This document shows, piece after piece, positions 12,998 through 21,693 of a DNA stretch of 36,457 nucleotides. This stretch comes from Oscillospiraceae bacterium (GTDB lineage: Bacteria > Bacillota > Clostridia > Oscillospirales > Oscillospiraceae). A program made the translations under genes and the position numbers. The notes beneath the pieces were generated by a model. The model made no database searches. It had not been told where the DNA came from and saw nothing but the letters and a program-made list of their open reading frames with translations. Position 1 is the stretch's first letter. Every line of letters begins with the position of its first letter. The stretch covers positions 1-36,457 of the forward strand of contig JAEDEN010000009.1 of assembly GCA_016293265.1 (NCBI GenBank). The letters run 5' to 3'.

Positions 12998-14199
12998 TGA
13001 GGCGCCTGGTCAACGGCCTGCGGGGGCAGGTCACGCTGCGGGTGGAAAGCCCCTTTCCGGAGCGGATCCTGAACCTCTGCGGCGAGCACGGCATCGCCTT
13101 CTGGGACCTGTCCTGGGAGGGGGAGAACTGCTTCACCTGCCGCATTTCCCGCACCGACCTTGCCGCCTTCCGCCGGGCGGTGGAAAAGGCCGAATGCGTG
13201 GCGACGCCCCTGCGCCGCCAGGGGGCGCCCTATTTCCTGAAGCGGCTTTTGGGCCGTCCGGCCCTGGCCGTGGGAGCGGTGGGCTGCGCCATGAGCCTGT
13301 TCCTCGGCTCCTTTTTCATCTGGGAATTCCGGGTGGAGGGCAACGAGACCGTCCCCACGGAGACCATCCTGCGGGCTTTGGAGGAAAACGGCGTCACCAT
13401 CGGCACCTTTGGCCTGTCCCTGGACGGGGAGGACCTGCGCAACCACATCCTGCTGGAGGTGCCGGAGCTGATGTGGCTGACGGTGAATGTCTCCGGCTGC
13501 CGGGCCGACGTCCAGGTGCGGGAGCGGGTGATGGCCCCGGAGATCATCCGCCGCCGTCCCCCCTCCAACCTGGTGGCCCGGCGGGCGGGGCTGGTGCTGG
13601 AGGTCAACGCCCTGGGGGGCGTCAAGTGCGTGGTGCAGGGCAGCAGCGTGGAGGAGGGGCAGCTCCTCCTCTCCGGTGTGGAGGACACCGGCACCTTCGG
13701 CGCACGCACCACCGCCGGGCTGGGGGAGGTGACGGCCCGGACCTGGCACACCCTCACCACCACCGTCCCCCTGGCGGCGGCGGAGAAGCGCTCCGCCGGG
13801 GAGAAAAGGAGATATTCCCTGATTTTTGGCAAGCACCGGGTAAAATTCTTTTCAAACAGTAGCATCGAAGGGGCGAAATATGATAAAATAACCGAAAGGT
13901 TTCCCCTGACCCTTCTGGACGTCCCCCTGCCGGTGACGGTGGAGCGGGAGACCTGGCGCTTTTACGAAACGGAGAGCGCCCGCCGCTCCGTCCCCCAGGC
14001 GAAGGCCCTGGGGGAGGCGGTTTTGCGCGCCCGCCTGGAAGAGGAGGTGGCTCCCTACGGCCAGGTGGTGTCCACCCTCTGCTCCTCCCGGGAGACGGGG
14101 GAAGGGCTGGAGGTGACCCTCCGGGCCGAGTGCCGGGAGAGCATCGGAAAGCTGGTGCCCATTTACGTGGATGAAACGGAGGGGACCCCTCCGTCATGA
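12994..14199 (+). CDS. yqfD: Sporulation protein YqfD
   Basis: This 401-residue protein has a cytoplasmic N-terminal region (about 1-88), one transmembrane segment (about 89-110, rich in A/G/L ending FFIWEF), then a large extracytoplasmic part beginning with the family pattern FRVEGNETVPTETILRALEENGV, resembling POTRA-type repeats. YqfD (stage IV sporulation family) is made in the mother cell under sigma-E. I start at the ATG at 12994, giving a 4-base overlap with yqfC; the next ATG at 12997 is equally possible, while a GTG at 12982 is unlikely. The phoH homologue follows 16 bases later. Confidence 0.92.
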   Translation: MMRRLVNGLRGQVTLRVESPFPERILNLCGEHGIAFWDLSWEGENCFTCRISRTDLAAFRRAVEKAECVATPLRRQGAPYFLKRLLGRPALAVGAVGCAMSLFLGSFFIWEFRVEGNETVPTETILRALEENGVTIGTFGLSLDGEDLRNHILLEVPELMWLTVNVSGCRADVQVRERVMAPEIIRRRPPSNLVARRAGLVLEVNALGGVKCVVQGSSVEEGQLLLSGVEDTGTFGARTTAGLGEVTARTWHTLTTTVPLAAAEKRSAGEKRRYSLIFGKHRVKFFSNSSIEGAKYDKITERFPLTLLDVPLPVTVERETWRFYETESARRSVPQAKALGEAVLRARLEEEVAPYGQVVSTLCSSRETGEGLEVTLRAECRESIGKLVPIYVDETEGTPPS

Positions 14200-14215
14200 T
14201 ACAGGAGTGAAGAAA

Positions 14216-15190
14216 TTGGAACAGCGAATCAGCATCGAGCGGCTGGAACAGGCCGTGAACATCTTCGGGTCTTTTGACGAGAACATCCGCCTTTTGGAGC
14301 AGGAGTTCCATGTGACCGTGGTGAACCGGGAGGGGGAGCTTCGGGTGGAGGGCGAAGCGGAGGACGTGATGCTCTCCGCCAAGGCCATCCAGGCCCTGCT
14401 GACCCTCTCCTCCCGGGGGGAGATCATCGGCGAGCAGAACGTGCGCTATGTCATCGGATTGGTCCGCGCCGGCAAGGAGGAGCAGATCACGGAGCTGACG
14501 GGGGACGTTTTGTGCATCAGCGCCAAGGGCCGCCCCATCAAGCCCAAGACCATCGGCCAGAAGGAGTATATCAAGTCCGTCCTGCACAACACCATCACCA
14601 TCGGCGTGGGCCCCGCCGGCACGGGCAAGACCTATCTGGCGGTGGCCGCCGCCGTCCAGGCCTTCCGGGATAAGCAGGTCAACCGCATCATCCTCACCCG
14701 TCCGGCGGTGGAGGCCGGGGAGCGGCTGGGCTTCCTCCCCGGGGACCTGCAGTCCAAGGTGGATCCCTACCTCCGGCCCCTGTACGACGCCCTGTTCGAT
14801 ATGCTGGGGGCGGAGACCTATCAGAAATACCTGGAGCGGGGCAACATTGAAGTGGCGCCCCTGGCCTATATGCGGGGCCGCACCCTGGACGACAGCTTCA
14901 TCATCCTGGACGAGGCCCAGAACACCAGCCGGGAGCAGATGAAGATGTTTCTCACCCGCCTGGGCTTCGGCTCCAAGATCGTCATCACCGGCGACGTGAC
15001 CCAGATCGACCTGCCCGACGGCAAGGCCAGCGGCCTCAGGGAGGCCATGCGGGTGCTGCGCCACGTGGAGGGCATCGGCATCTGCGAGCTGACCAACGCC
15101 GACGTTGTGCGCCATGTGATGGTCCAGCGCATCGTCAAGGCCTATGAGGACTACGAGACAGCGAAAAACGGCGGAAAGGGGCGGAAATAA
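14216..15190 (+). CDS. phoH: PhoH-like ATPase (YbeZ/PhoH family)
   Basis: This 324-residue cytoplasmic P-loop ATPase is linked to RNA metabolism and works with the YbeY endonuclease. Residues ~1-65 form a small KH-like N-terminal domain. The ATPase domain has Walker A GPAGTGKT (132-139), the TRPAVEAGERLGFLPGD segment, Walker B IILDEAQN (229-236) and sensor ITGDVTQIDLP. I choose the TTG at 14216 because AGGAG (14203-14207) is 8 bases before it; a GTG at 14207 would sit inside that site. Its TAA overlaps the ybeY ATG by one base, so the pair is coupled. Confidence 0.95.
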   Translation: MEQRISIERLEQAVNIFGSFDENIRLLEQEFHVTVVNREGELRVEGEAEDVMLSAKAIQALLTLSSRGEIIGEQNVRYVIGLVRAGKEEQITELTGDVLCISAKGRPIKPKTIGQKEYIKSVLHNTITIGVGPAGTGKTYLAVAAAVQAFRDKQVNRIILTRPAVEAGERLGFLPGDLQSKVDPYLRPLYDALFDMLGAETYQKYLERGNIEVAPLAYMRGRTLDDSFIILDEAQNTSREQMKMFLTRLGFGSKIVITGDVTQIDLPDGKASGLREAMRVLRHVEGIGICELTNADVVRHVMVQRIVKAYEDYETAKNGGKGRK

Positions 15191-15687
15191 TGTACAAGAC
15201 CCATCGCTTTATCATCACCAGCGACATTTCCGAAACCGTGGACAAGGGTTCTGCCGCCCTGATCCGCAAGGTCCTCCGCACGGCCCTGGCGGCGGAGGGC
15301 ATGACCCTTCCCTGCGAGGTGGACGTGCTCCTTACCGACGATGGGGGCATCCACGCCGTGAACCTGGATATGCGGGGAGTGGACCGGCCCACCGATGTGC
15401 TGAGCTTTCCGGAATTCGACCTGAAACCCGGGGAGCACCCCGGCAGGGAGGACGCGGACCCCGGCACGGGCCTCATTCCCCTGGGTGACATGGTGATCTC
15501 CCTGGAGCGGGTGGCCGCCCAGGCCAGGGAATACGGCCATTCCCGCAGGCGGGAGCTTGCCTACCTGGTGACACACTCCGTGCTGCACCTGCTGGGCTAC
15601 GACCACCTGGACGAGGGGGAGGAGAAGAAGCGGATGCGGGAGCGGGAAGAGGCAATCCTGGCCCTGCTGGAGATCACGAGAGCGTAA
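15190..15687 (+). CDS. ybeY: Endoribonuclease YbeY (16S rRNA maturation and ribosome quality control)
   Basis: This 165-residue zinc-dependent ribonuclease is recognised by the catalytic HSVLHLLGYDH motif (HxxxHxxxxxH, about 128-138) and the upstream segments NLDMRGVDRPTDVLSFPEF and LGDMVISLE. It takes part in processing the 3' end of 16S rRNA and in ribosome quality control in the cytoplasm. Its start overlaps the phoH stop (TAATG). In many Firmicutes ybeY is followed by a diacylglycerol kinase gene and era; here an unrelated small membrane protein and recD2 follow instead. Confidence 0.96.
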   Translation: MYKTHRFIITSDISETVDKGSAALIRKVLRTALAAEGMTLPCEVDVLLTDDGGIHAVNLDMRGVDRPTDVLSFPEFDLKPGEHPGREDADPGTGLIPLGDMVISLERVAAQAREYGHSRRRELAYLVTHSVLHLLGYDHLDEGEEKKRMREREEAILALLEITRA

Positions 15688-15771
15688 AAGGGCCTTCCCG
15701 CCGGCTTCCGGCAGAGGATGGGCCGCACCCGTCCCCGCCTTGCCGCATAGGATAGGCCGAGGTGATTTGGG

Positions 15772-16095
15772 ATGGTAGTATTGCAAGAGGGCATCATCGC
15801 CTTTCTTTCCGCCGTGGGACTCACCACGGTGGTGTGGCTGTCTGCCGGGGTCCTTTTCCGGGCGGGACGGCCCAGCGTGCCGGGACTGCTGCTGGTTTTG
15901 CCCCTGCGGGGGGAGGCCCCGGCCATGGAGGCGGATATGCGGGAACTGCGGCGGCTGCAGGGGCGTCTGCCCGGCGCGCGGATCGTGCTGGCGGACTGCG
16001 GCCTGACCGATGACGCCCGGGGACTGGCCCAATACCTGGCGGACCGGGAGGAGGACGCCGCCCTGGTGAACGCCGGGGACTTCCGGGTGGAGTAG
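15772..16095 (+). CDS. Small membrane-anchored protein of unknown function
   Basis: This 107-residue protein has one N-terminal hydrophobic segment (about 7-30, GIIAFLSAVGLTTVVWLSAGVL). A soluble part of about 70 residues follows, with LLLVLPLRGEAPAMEADMRELRRLQ and GARIVLADCGLTDDARGLAQYL. The alternation of beta-like and helical stretches suggests a small alpha/beta cytoplasmic domain, similar in feel to glycosyltransferase or receiver-like folds, but I do not recognise the family. AGGTGATTTGGG precedes the ATG. It lies 84 bases after ybeY and 16 before recD2, within a same-strand series, so it is probably co-transcribed. Confidence 0.75.
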   Translation: MVVLQEGIIAFLSAVGLTTVVWLSAGVLFRAGRPSVPGLLLVLPLRGEAPAMEADMRELRRLQGRLPGARIVLADCGLTDDARGLAQYLADREEDAALVNAGDFRVE

Positions 16096-16111
16096 ACGAA
16101 AGAGGAGAAGC

Positions 16112-18328
16112 ATGGAAGAACTGACCACGGTGGACGGCACCGTACATAGCCTGATTTTTCAAAACGCCGAAAACGGCTATACCGTCCTCCGCCTTCTGAC
16201 CGTGGAGGGGGAGGTGGTCACCGTGGTGGGCTGCATTCCCTGCGTGGCCCCCGGCGAGCATCTGACGGTGAGCGGCGTGTGGGAGCAGCATCCCCAGCAC
16301 GGGGAGCAGCTTCGCGCCGTGGAGCTGGAGCGGTCCCTGCCCGAGGACGAGGAGGAGATCATGAGCTACCTCTCCTCCGGGGTGTGCAAGGGGGTGGGCC
16401 CCGCCACCGCGGCGCGCATCGTGGAGCGCTTCGGGGCGGAGGCCCTGGATGTTTTGGAGCGGGAGCCGGAGCGGCTGGCCACCGTCCGGGGCATCACCGC
16501 CAAGAAGGCCCGGGAGATGTCGGAGAGCTTCCGCCGCCACATGGGCCTGCGGCGGCTGATGGCCTTTCTGGCCCAGTACCAGCTCCCCCCTATCCTTGCC
16601 ATGCAGCTTCGCATCCAGTACGGCGACGGGGCGCTGGAAATGGTGCGGAGCAACCCCTATCTGCTCTCCACGGACTTTTGCGGAGTGGAGTTCTCCGTCA
16701 CCGACGAGATCGCCATGAGCATGGGTTTTTCCGCCGACTGCGAGGCAAGACTCCAGGCGGCGGTGACCTTTGAGCTCTCCCACAACGAGAATAACGGCCA
16801 TGTGTTTCTGCCCCGGCCCAAGCTCATCGCCGCCACGGCCCAGCTTCTGGGATGCGGGGAAAGCCTGCCTGAGGTGGCTCTGGACGCCCTCATCGCCCGG
16901 GGGGCCGTGGTGCAGGAGCAGGTGGCAAACGTACAGGCCTGCTATTTGAAGCGCCTCTGGGAGGCGGAGGTATCCGCCTGCGCCCGGCTGAACGTGCTTT
17001 TGGAGGCGGAGGCGGATGTGAGCCGCCAGGCGGAGCGGGCCGTTGCGGAGATCGAAGACGCCCAGGGCATCACCTACGCCCCCCAGCAGCGCCAGGCCGT
17101 GGCCCTGGCCGCCCGGAGCGGGGTGCTGATCCTCACCGGCGGCCCCGGCACCGGCAAGACCACCACCGTCCGGGGCATCATGGCCCTGTTCCAGAAGATG
17201 GGGCTGGACATCGTCCTGGCGGCCCCCACAGGCCGGGCCGCCAAGCGCATGAGCGAGCTCACCGGCGGTATGGAGGCCCAGACCATCCACCGCCTGCTGG
17301 GCATGAACTGGAACGAGAGCACCCATCAGGTGACCTTTGCCAAAACGGAAAAGGAGCCCCTGGAGGCGGACGCCGTCATCGTGGACGAGATGAGCATGGT
17401 GGACCTGTCCCTCTTTTCCGCCCTGCTGCGGGCCCTGCGCCCCGGCACCCGGCTGGTGCTGGTGGGGGACGCCGACCAGCTCCCCTCCGTGGGGGCGGGC
17501 AACGTCTTTTCCGACCTGATCCGCAGCGGCCGGGTGGAGACCGTCTTTTTGCGCCAGGTCTTCCGCCAGGCGGAGCAGTCCGCCATCATCCGCAACGCCC
17601 ACGCCGTGAACCTGGGGGAGCCACCCCGCCTTACCAACGACCAGGAGGACTTTTTCTTCCTCTGCCGCCGGGAGGCCCAGCGGGCCGTGTCCACCGTGGT
17701 GGAACTTTGCAAAAGCCGCCTGCCCGGCAAAATGGGCTTCCCCGCCGACCAGATCCAGGTCCTTACCCCCACCCGGAAGGGCCCCAGCGGCACGATCCAC
17801 CTCAACCGCCTGCTGCAGGAGGCACTGAATCCCCCTGCCCCCGGCAAGCGCCAGCTCCAGTGGGGCGAGCGCCTCTTCCGGGAGGGGGACCGCATCATGC
17901 AGACCCGGAACAATTACGACGTGGTCTGGGAAAAGGAGGACGGCACCGTGGGGGTGGGGATGTTCAACGGCGACGTGGGCCGCATCCTTCAAATCGACGA
18001 CGGCGGGGAGTGGCTGACGGTGGATTTCGACGGCCGCAGCGCCCTTTACAGCGTGGAGATGCTCAGCGAGATCGACCTTGCCTATGCCCAGACCGTCCAC
18101 AAGGCCCAGGGCAGCGAATACCGCTGCGTGGTGCTGTGCGCCATGCCCGCTGCCCAGTCCCTGATGGTGCGGGGCGTACTCTATACCGCCATCACCCGGG
18201 CCAGGGAGCTTCTGGTGGTGGTGGGGGACGACGCCGTTCTCCGCACCATGGCGGAAAACGACCGCCGGCAGAGGCGGTATTCGGGCCTGCGGTGGCGCCT
18301 GGCCCACAGCGGAAAGGAGACCCCGTGA
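16112..18328 (+). CDS. recD2: RecD2-type (RecD/TraA-like) 5'-3' DNA helicase
   Basis: This 738-residue superfamily 1B helicase of the RecBC-independent RecD2 type acts in DNA repair and replication fork maintenance. The N-terminal ~330 residues include an OB-like start (DGTVHSLIFQNAENGYTVLR) and helix-hairpin-helix repeats (SSGVCKGVGPATAARIVERFG). The helicase core has Walker A TGGPGTGKTTT (~345), AAPTGRAAKRM, Walker B VIVDEMSMVD, LVGDADQLPSVG, and the C-terminal motifs AYAQTVHKAQGSEY and LYTAITRAR. Length fits the family. AAAGAGGAG precedes the ATG. Its stop overlaps the comF GTG start. Confidence 0.97.
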   Translation: MEELTTVDGTVHSLIFQNAENGYTVLRLLTVEGEVVTVVGCIPCVAPGEHLTVSGVWEQHPQHGEQLRAVELERSLPEDEEEIMSYLSSGVCKGVGPATAARIVERFGAEALDVLEREPERLATVRGITAKKAREMSESFRRHMGLRRLMAFLAQYQLPPILAMQLRIQYGDGALEMVRSNPYLLSTDFCGVEFSVTDEIAMSMGFSADCEARLQAAVTFELSHNENNGHVFLPRPKLIAATAQLLGCGESLPEVALDALIARGAVVQEQVANVQACYLKRLWEAEVSACARLNVLLEAEADVSRQAERAVAEIEDAQGITYAPQQRQAVALAARSGVLILTGGPGTGKTTTVRGIMALFQKMGLDIVLAAPTGRAAKRMSELTGGMEAQTIHRLLGMNWNESTHQVTFAKTEKEPLEADAVIVDEMSMVDLSLFSALLRALRPGTRLVLVGDADQLPSVGAGNVFSDLIRSGRVETVFLRQVFRQAEQSAIIRNAHAVNLGEPPRLTNDQEDFFFLCRREAQRAVSTVVELCKSRLPGKMGFPADQIQVLTPTRKGPSGTIHLNRLLQEALNPPAPGKRQLQWGERLFREGDRIMQTRNNYDVVWEKEDGTVGVGMFNGDVGRILQIDDGGEWLTVDFDGRSALYSVEMLSEIDLAYAQTVHKAQGSEYRCVVLCAMPAAQSLMVRGVLYTAITRARELLVVVGDDAVLRTMAENDRRQRRYSGLRWRLAHSGKETP

Positions 18329-18981
18329 AGCCCGGCGCCCTGCTGGACCTGCTCTTCCCGCCCAAGTGCCCCTTCTGCGGCAGGATCACGGAGAAAAACG
18401 GCATCTGCCCTGCCTGCGAAAGGGAGCTTCCCTGGACCGCGGGCAGGGAGGCCCTGCGGGAGGGGGATGGCCTTCGCTGCGCCGCGCCCCTTTGGTACGA
18501 GGGCCTTGCCCGGGAGGGGCTGCTGCGCTTCAAGTTCCGGGGCGGCGCTTCCGCCGGGGCCTTGGGAGCCCTGGTGGCCCGCTGCGCGGCGGAGGAGCTC
18601 TCCGGGGAATTCGATACCGTCACCTGGGTGCCGGTGAGCCGGAAGCGGCTGCGCAAGCGGGGCTTTGACCAGGCCCGGCTGCTGGCCCGGGAGGCCGCCC
18701 GCCTTTGGGACACGGAGCCGGTGGAGCTTCTCGTCAAAATACGGGACAACCCGCCCCAGTCCGGCATCCGGGAGAGGGCCGCCCGGCGGGCCAACGTCCT
18801 GGGGGTCTACAGGATGGCCCCCGGCGCCGTGGCGGCGGGCAGGCGCATCCTCCTCATCGACGACATCTGCACCACCGGGGAGACATTGAGGGAGTGCGCC
18901 CGGGTCCTGAAGGACGCCGGGGCCGAAAGCGTGGTCTGCGCCGCCGCGGCCCACGCCAGGGAACAACCGAAGAAGGGATGA
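18325..18981 (+). CDS. comF: ComF-family phosphoribosyltransferase-like protein
   Basis: This 218-residue protein has an N-terminal zinc-finger (C15, C18, C28, C31 in CPFC and CPAC) and a C-terminal PRTase-type domain with the PRPP-loop motif ILLIDDICTTGET. The family includes ComFC, needed for DNA uptake in competent bacteria; many members occur in bacteria without known competence, so the role here is not certain. The GTG at 18325 follows GGAAAGGAG and overlaps the recD2 stop by 4 bases. A hairpin without a good T tract follows. Confidence 0.92.
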   Translation: MKPGALLDLLFPPKCPFCGRITEKNGICPACERELPWTAGREALREGDGLRCAAPLWYEGLAREGLLRFKFRGGASAGALGALVARCAAEELSGEFDTVTWVPVSRKRLRKRGFDQARLLAREAARLWDTEPVELLVKIRDNPPQSGIRERAARRANVLGVYRMAPGAVAAGRRILLIDDICTTGETLRECARVLKDAGAESVVCAAAAHAREQPKKG

Positions 18982-18985
18982 TCCG

Positions 18986-19018
18986 GGGCCGCTTTTGCTG
19001 AAAGCGGCCCTGTCCGTT
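18986..19018 (+). terminator. Hairpin after comF, probable weak terminator
   Basis: GGGCCGCTTT (18986-18995) and AAAGCGGCCC (19001-19010) form a 10-bp perfect stem with loop TGCTG. The following TGTCCGTT is only modestly T-rich. Confidence 0.65.
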
Positions 19019-19069
19019 GAAGAGGGCTGAAAAAATTGCGTCTGCCCCGGGACAATGGCGGAAATGGGG

Positions 19070-19098
19070 TTGCAATCCAAAAAAGTTCCCGTTATAAT
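19070..19098 (+). promoter_or_regulatory. Promoter of the mreB-type gene
   Basis: TTGCAA (19070-19075) and TATAAT (19093-19098) with a 17-base spacer, leaving a leader of about 60 bases before the ATG. Confidence 0.8.
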
Positions 19099-19164
19099 AG
19101 ATTCTGCATGAGTATAATGACGTTAAATCGTTTATATTAATAGAAAGAACTATGAGGTGGAATT

Positions 19165-20190
19165 ATGTCCATGGCAAAGGATATCGGTATCGACCTTGGT
19201 ACTGCTTCTGTATTGGTATTTGTAAAGGGAAAGGGCATCGTGCTCAACGAGCCCTCCGTGGTGGCGATGGATAAGACCACGGGCAAGCTTTTGAAGGTGG
19301 GCGCCGAGGCCCAGGCCATGCTGGGCCGTACCCCCGGCAACATCGTGGCCATCCGTCCCCTGCGGGAGGGCGTCATCTCCGACTATGACATGACGGAGCG
19401 GATGCTCCGGGAGTTCATCCATAAGGTGGCGGGCTTCTCCTTCATCAAGCCCCGGGTCATCATCTGCGTTCCCTCCGGCATTACGGAGGTGGAAGAGCGC
19501 GCCGTCATCGACGCGGGCATCCAGGCCGGCGCCCGGAAGGTGTACCTCATCGAGGAACCTGTGGCCGCCGCCATCGGCGCGGGCATCGACATCGCCAAGC
19601 CCGACGGCCATATGGTGGTGGATATCGGCGGCGGTACCGCCGACATCGCCGTCATCTCCCTCAGCGGCGTGGTGGAGTCCGCCTCCATCAAGATCGCAGG
19701 CGACCAGCTCAACGAGGCTGTGGTGAAGTATATGCGCCGCAAGCACAACCTGCTGGTGGGCGAGCGCACCGCCGAGGAGATGAAAAAGCAGATCGGCTGC
19801 GTGTTCCCCAAGGAGGAAGAGGAGACCATGGATGTGAAGGGCCGCTGCCTGCTCACCGGCCTGCCCCGTGTGGTCACCGTCAGCTCCGCGGAGATGATGG
19901 ACGCCTTTGAGGAGCCTGTGGAGCGCATCATGGAGGCCATCCACTCCGTTCTGGAGCGCACGCCCCCTGAGCTGGTGGCGGATATCTCCACCAACGGCAT
20001 CATCATGACCGGCGGCGGCAGCCTGGTCTCCGGCTTCGACAAGCTGGTCTCCGCCCGCACCGGCATCAACACCGTGATCGCCGAGGATGCCATCTCCTGC
20101 GTGGCCCTGGGCACCGGCAAGAGCCTGGACTCCCTGAACAATATGCAGGACGGCACCATGAACCTCTCCCGCCGCAAGCAGATGAACTGA
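19165..20190 (+). CDS. mreB: Rod shape-determining protein, MreB/Mbl family actin homologue
   Basis: This 341-residue cytoskeletal ATPase forms filaments under the membrane and guides lateral wall synthesis in rods. Actin-fold motifs are present: phosphate 1 IGIDLGTASVLVF (8-20), phosphate 2 MVVDIGGGTADIAVISL (~150-166), and adenosine-binding GIIMTGGGSLVSGFDKL (~275). Length and the LIEEPVAAAIGAGI segment are typical. MreC, MreD and other shape genes do not follow, so this stand-alone copy may be an Mbl- or MreBH-like paralogue. GAGGTGG precedes the ATG. A terminator follows. Confidence 0.93.
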   Translation: MSMAKDIGIDLGTASVLVFVKGKGIVLNEPSVVAMDKTTGKLLKVGAEAQAMLGRTPGNIVAIRPLREGVISDYDMTERMLREFIHKVAGFSFIKPRVIICVPSGITEVEERAVIDAGIQAGARKVYLIEEPVAAAIGAGIDIAKPDGHMVVDIGGGTADIAVISLSGVVESASIKIAGDQLNEAVVKYMRRKHNLLVGERTAEEMKKQIGCVFPKEEEETMDVKGRCLLTGLPRVVTVSSAEMMDAFEEPVERIMEAIHSVLERTPPELVADISTNGIIMTGGGSLVSGFDKLVSARTGINTVIAEDAISCVALGTGKSLDSLNNMQDGTMNLSRRKQMN

Positions 20191-20200
20191 AAAAACGTGC

Positions 20201-20231
20201 AGAGGAGCTGGGGGGACCGGCTCCTCTTTTA
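20201..20231 (+). terminator. Terminator after mreB-type gene
   Basis: AGAGGAGCTGG (20201-20211) pairs with CCGGCTCCTCT (20217-20227, one G-T pair), followed by TTT. Only 17 bases separate it from the next ATG, so the downstream gene may depend on readthrough. Confidence 0.85.
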
Positions 20232-20247
20232 TCGGAGATGATGGAAT

Positions 20248-21651
20248 ATGCTTACTTTTAAACCGGTGACCAAACGGGACGCCAATACGCTGCGCCGCTA
20301 TTACCAGAACTGCAATTACGGCCTTTGCGAGTATTCCGTGGGCACCAAGCTCATGTGGCGGGAGGTTCTGGGCACCGTCTGGACGGAGTGCGCCGGGTGC
20401 CTGGTGGCCCGCAGCGGCGAAAAGGGCCGCTATACCTTTGACTACCCCGTTCCCGGCCCGGAGGGGGATGTGGACGGGGCCCTTGACGCCATCGGGGAGT
20501 GGTGCAGGGAGCAGGGGGTGCCCCTGCGGTTTTTTGTGGTGCCTGAGGACAAGGTCTGCCATCTCTTCCACCGCTATCCCTACCTCTGCGTCAGCGACAA
20601 CCGCACCTGGCGGGACTATGTGTACTACCGGCAGGATTTGCAGCTCTTCGCGGGGCGGCGGTATTCCGGCCAGCGGAACCACATCAAAAAATTCCGGGCC
20701 CAGTGGCCGGAGGCGGAGCTGCGCCGCCTGAGCGCCGCCGATGCCCCCGCCGTGGAACGCTTTTGGGCGGACTATGAGGCGGAGTTCCCCAAGGGGGACA
20801 ACAAAAAGGCCCGGGACGAGCTGAAGTTGGCAAAGGATATGCTGAAGATGCTCTCCAGGCCCTATTTCATCGGCGGAGGGCTCTTCGACGGGGAAAAGCT
20901 CATCGCCCTGTCCCTTGCGGAAAAGTGCGGCGAGACCCTGATTATTCACATCGAAAAGGCCCTGTACTCCTATACCGGCGTATATCCCACCCTGGTGCAG
21001 GAATTCGCCGCCGCCTTTGGGGAGGGCTGCGTCTATATCAACCGGGAGGACGACGCCGGGGACCGGGGCCTTCGCACCTCCAAGCTGCAATACGGCCCGG
21101 CGAAGCTGGCCTCCAAATACTGCATCGAGGTACAAAATGAGCTGGCGCGCCACGTGGCGGCCATCCCCACCCTGAAGACCCCCCGGCTGACCCTGACGGA
21201 GCTGCGGGAGGAGGACATCCCCGCCTATAACGCCCTGGTGCTGGACGGGGACCGCAACCGCTGGTGGGGCTATGACGACGTGGGCGGCCTTGGCGGCCCC
21301 GTGGGGGAGCGGAGCTTTTTTGAGGTGGCCCGGAGGGACTTTGAAAACCGCCTGGCGGTGAATTTCGCCGTCCGCCTGGAGGGAAAGCTCATTGGCGAGG
21401 CCGTCCTCTACAATTTCGACGGCCGGGGCGCCGCGGAGCTGGGCTGCCGCATCAGCGCCGCCTACGCCGGACACGGATACGGCACTGAGGCCTTCGCGGC
21501 AGCGGCGGACTGGGGCCTTTACCAGGTGAACCTGGAGCGGGTCGTGGCCAAATGCTTCAAGGAGAACGCCCCCTCCTACCGGATGCTCTCCTCCTGTATG
21601 CGGAAAAAGGGGGAGGACGAAACCTTCTTCTATTTTGAAAAACCCGTATAA
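20248..21651 (+). CDS. DUF2156 (aminoacyl-lipid/PG transferase-like) and GNAT acetyltransferase fusion
   Basis: This 467-residue two-domain cytoplasmic protein begins with a DUF2156 domain (residues 1 to ~300), recognised by LTFKPVTKRDANTLRRYY, YSGQRNHIKKFRAQWPE and the ending INREDD...GLRTSKLQYGPAKLASKY. Such domains have a double GNAT-like fold and resemble the C-terminal part of phosphatidylglycerol lysyltransferases. Residues ~308-467 are a ribosomal-protein N-acetyltransferase-like GNAT (LKTPRLTLTELREEDIPAY, AYAGHGYGTEAFAAAADWG with the acetyl-CoA loop). No membrane helices are present, so lipid flipping is unlikely. The substrate of either half is unknown. Confidence 0.88.
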   Translation: MLTFKPVTKRDANTLRRYYQNCNYGLCEYSVGTKLMWREVLGTVWTECAGCLVARSGEKGRYTFDYPVPGPEGDVDGALDAIGEWCREQGVPLRFFVVPEDKVCHLFHRYPYLCVSDNRTWRDYVYYRQDLQLFAGRRYSGQRNHIKKFRAQWPEAELRRLSAADAPAVERFWADYEAEFPKGDNKKARDELKLAKDMLKMLSRPYFIGGGLFDGEKLIALSLAEKCGETLIIHIEKALYSYTGVYPTLVQEFAAAFGEGCVYINREDDAGDRGLRTSKLQYGPAKLASKYCIEVQNELARHVAAIPTLKTPRLTLTELREEDIPAYNALVLDGDRNRWWGYDDVGGLGGPVGERSFFEVARRDFENRLAVNFAVRLEGKLIGEAVLYNFDGRGAAELGCRISAAYAGHGYGTEAFAAAADWGLYQVNLERVVAKCFKENAPSYRMLSSCMRKKGEDETFFYFEKPV

Positions 21652-21683
21652 AAAAAGAGGACGCCCAGGCGTCCTCTTTTTTT
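21651..21683. terminator. Bidirectional terminator between the fusion gene and the KOR operon
   Basis: A-rich AAAAAAAGAGGACGCC and GGCGTCCTCTTTTTTT flank a two- to three-base loop, making a symmetrical stem with A and T runs on both sides. It serves both convergent transcripts. Confidence 0.95.
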
Positions 21684-21693
21684 GGATCACAGG

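Noticed and set aside
18325..18981. Evidence for natural competence from comF
   Set aside because: ComF-family proteins are widespread in non-competent bacteria and no other competence gene is present here.
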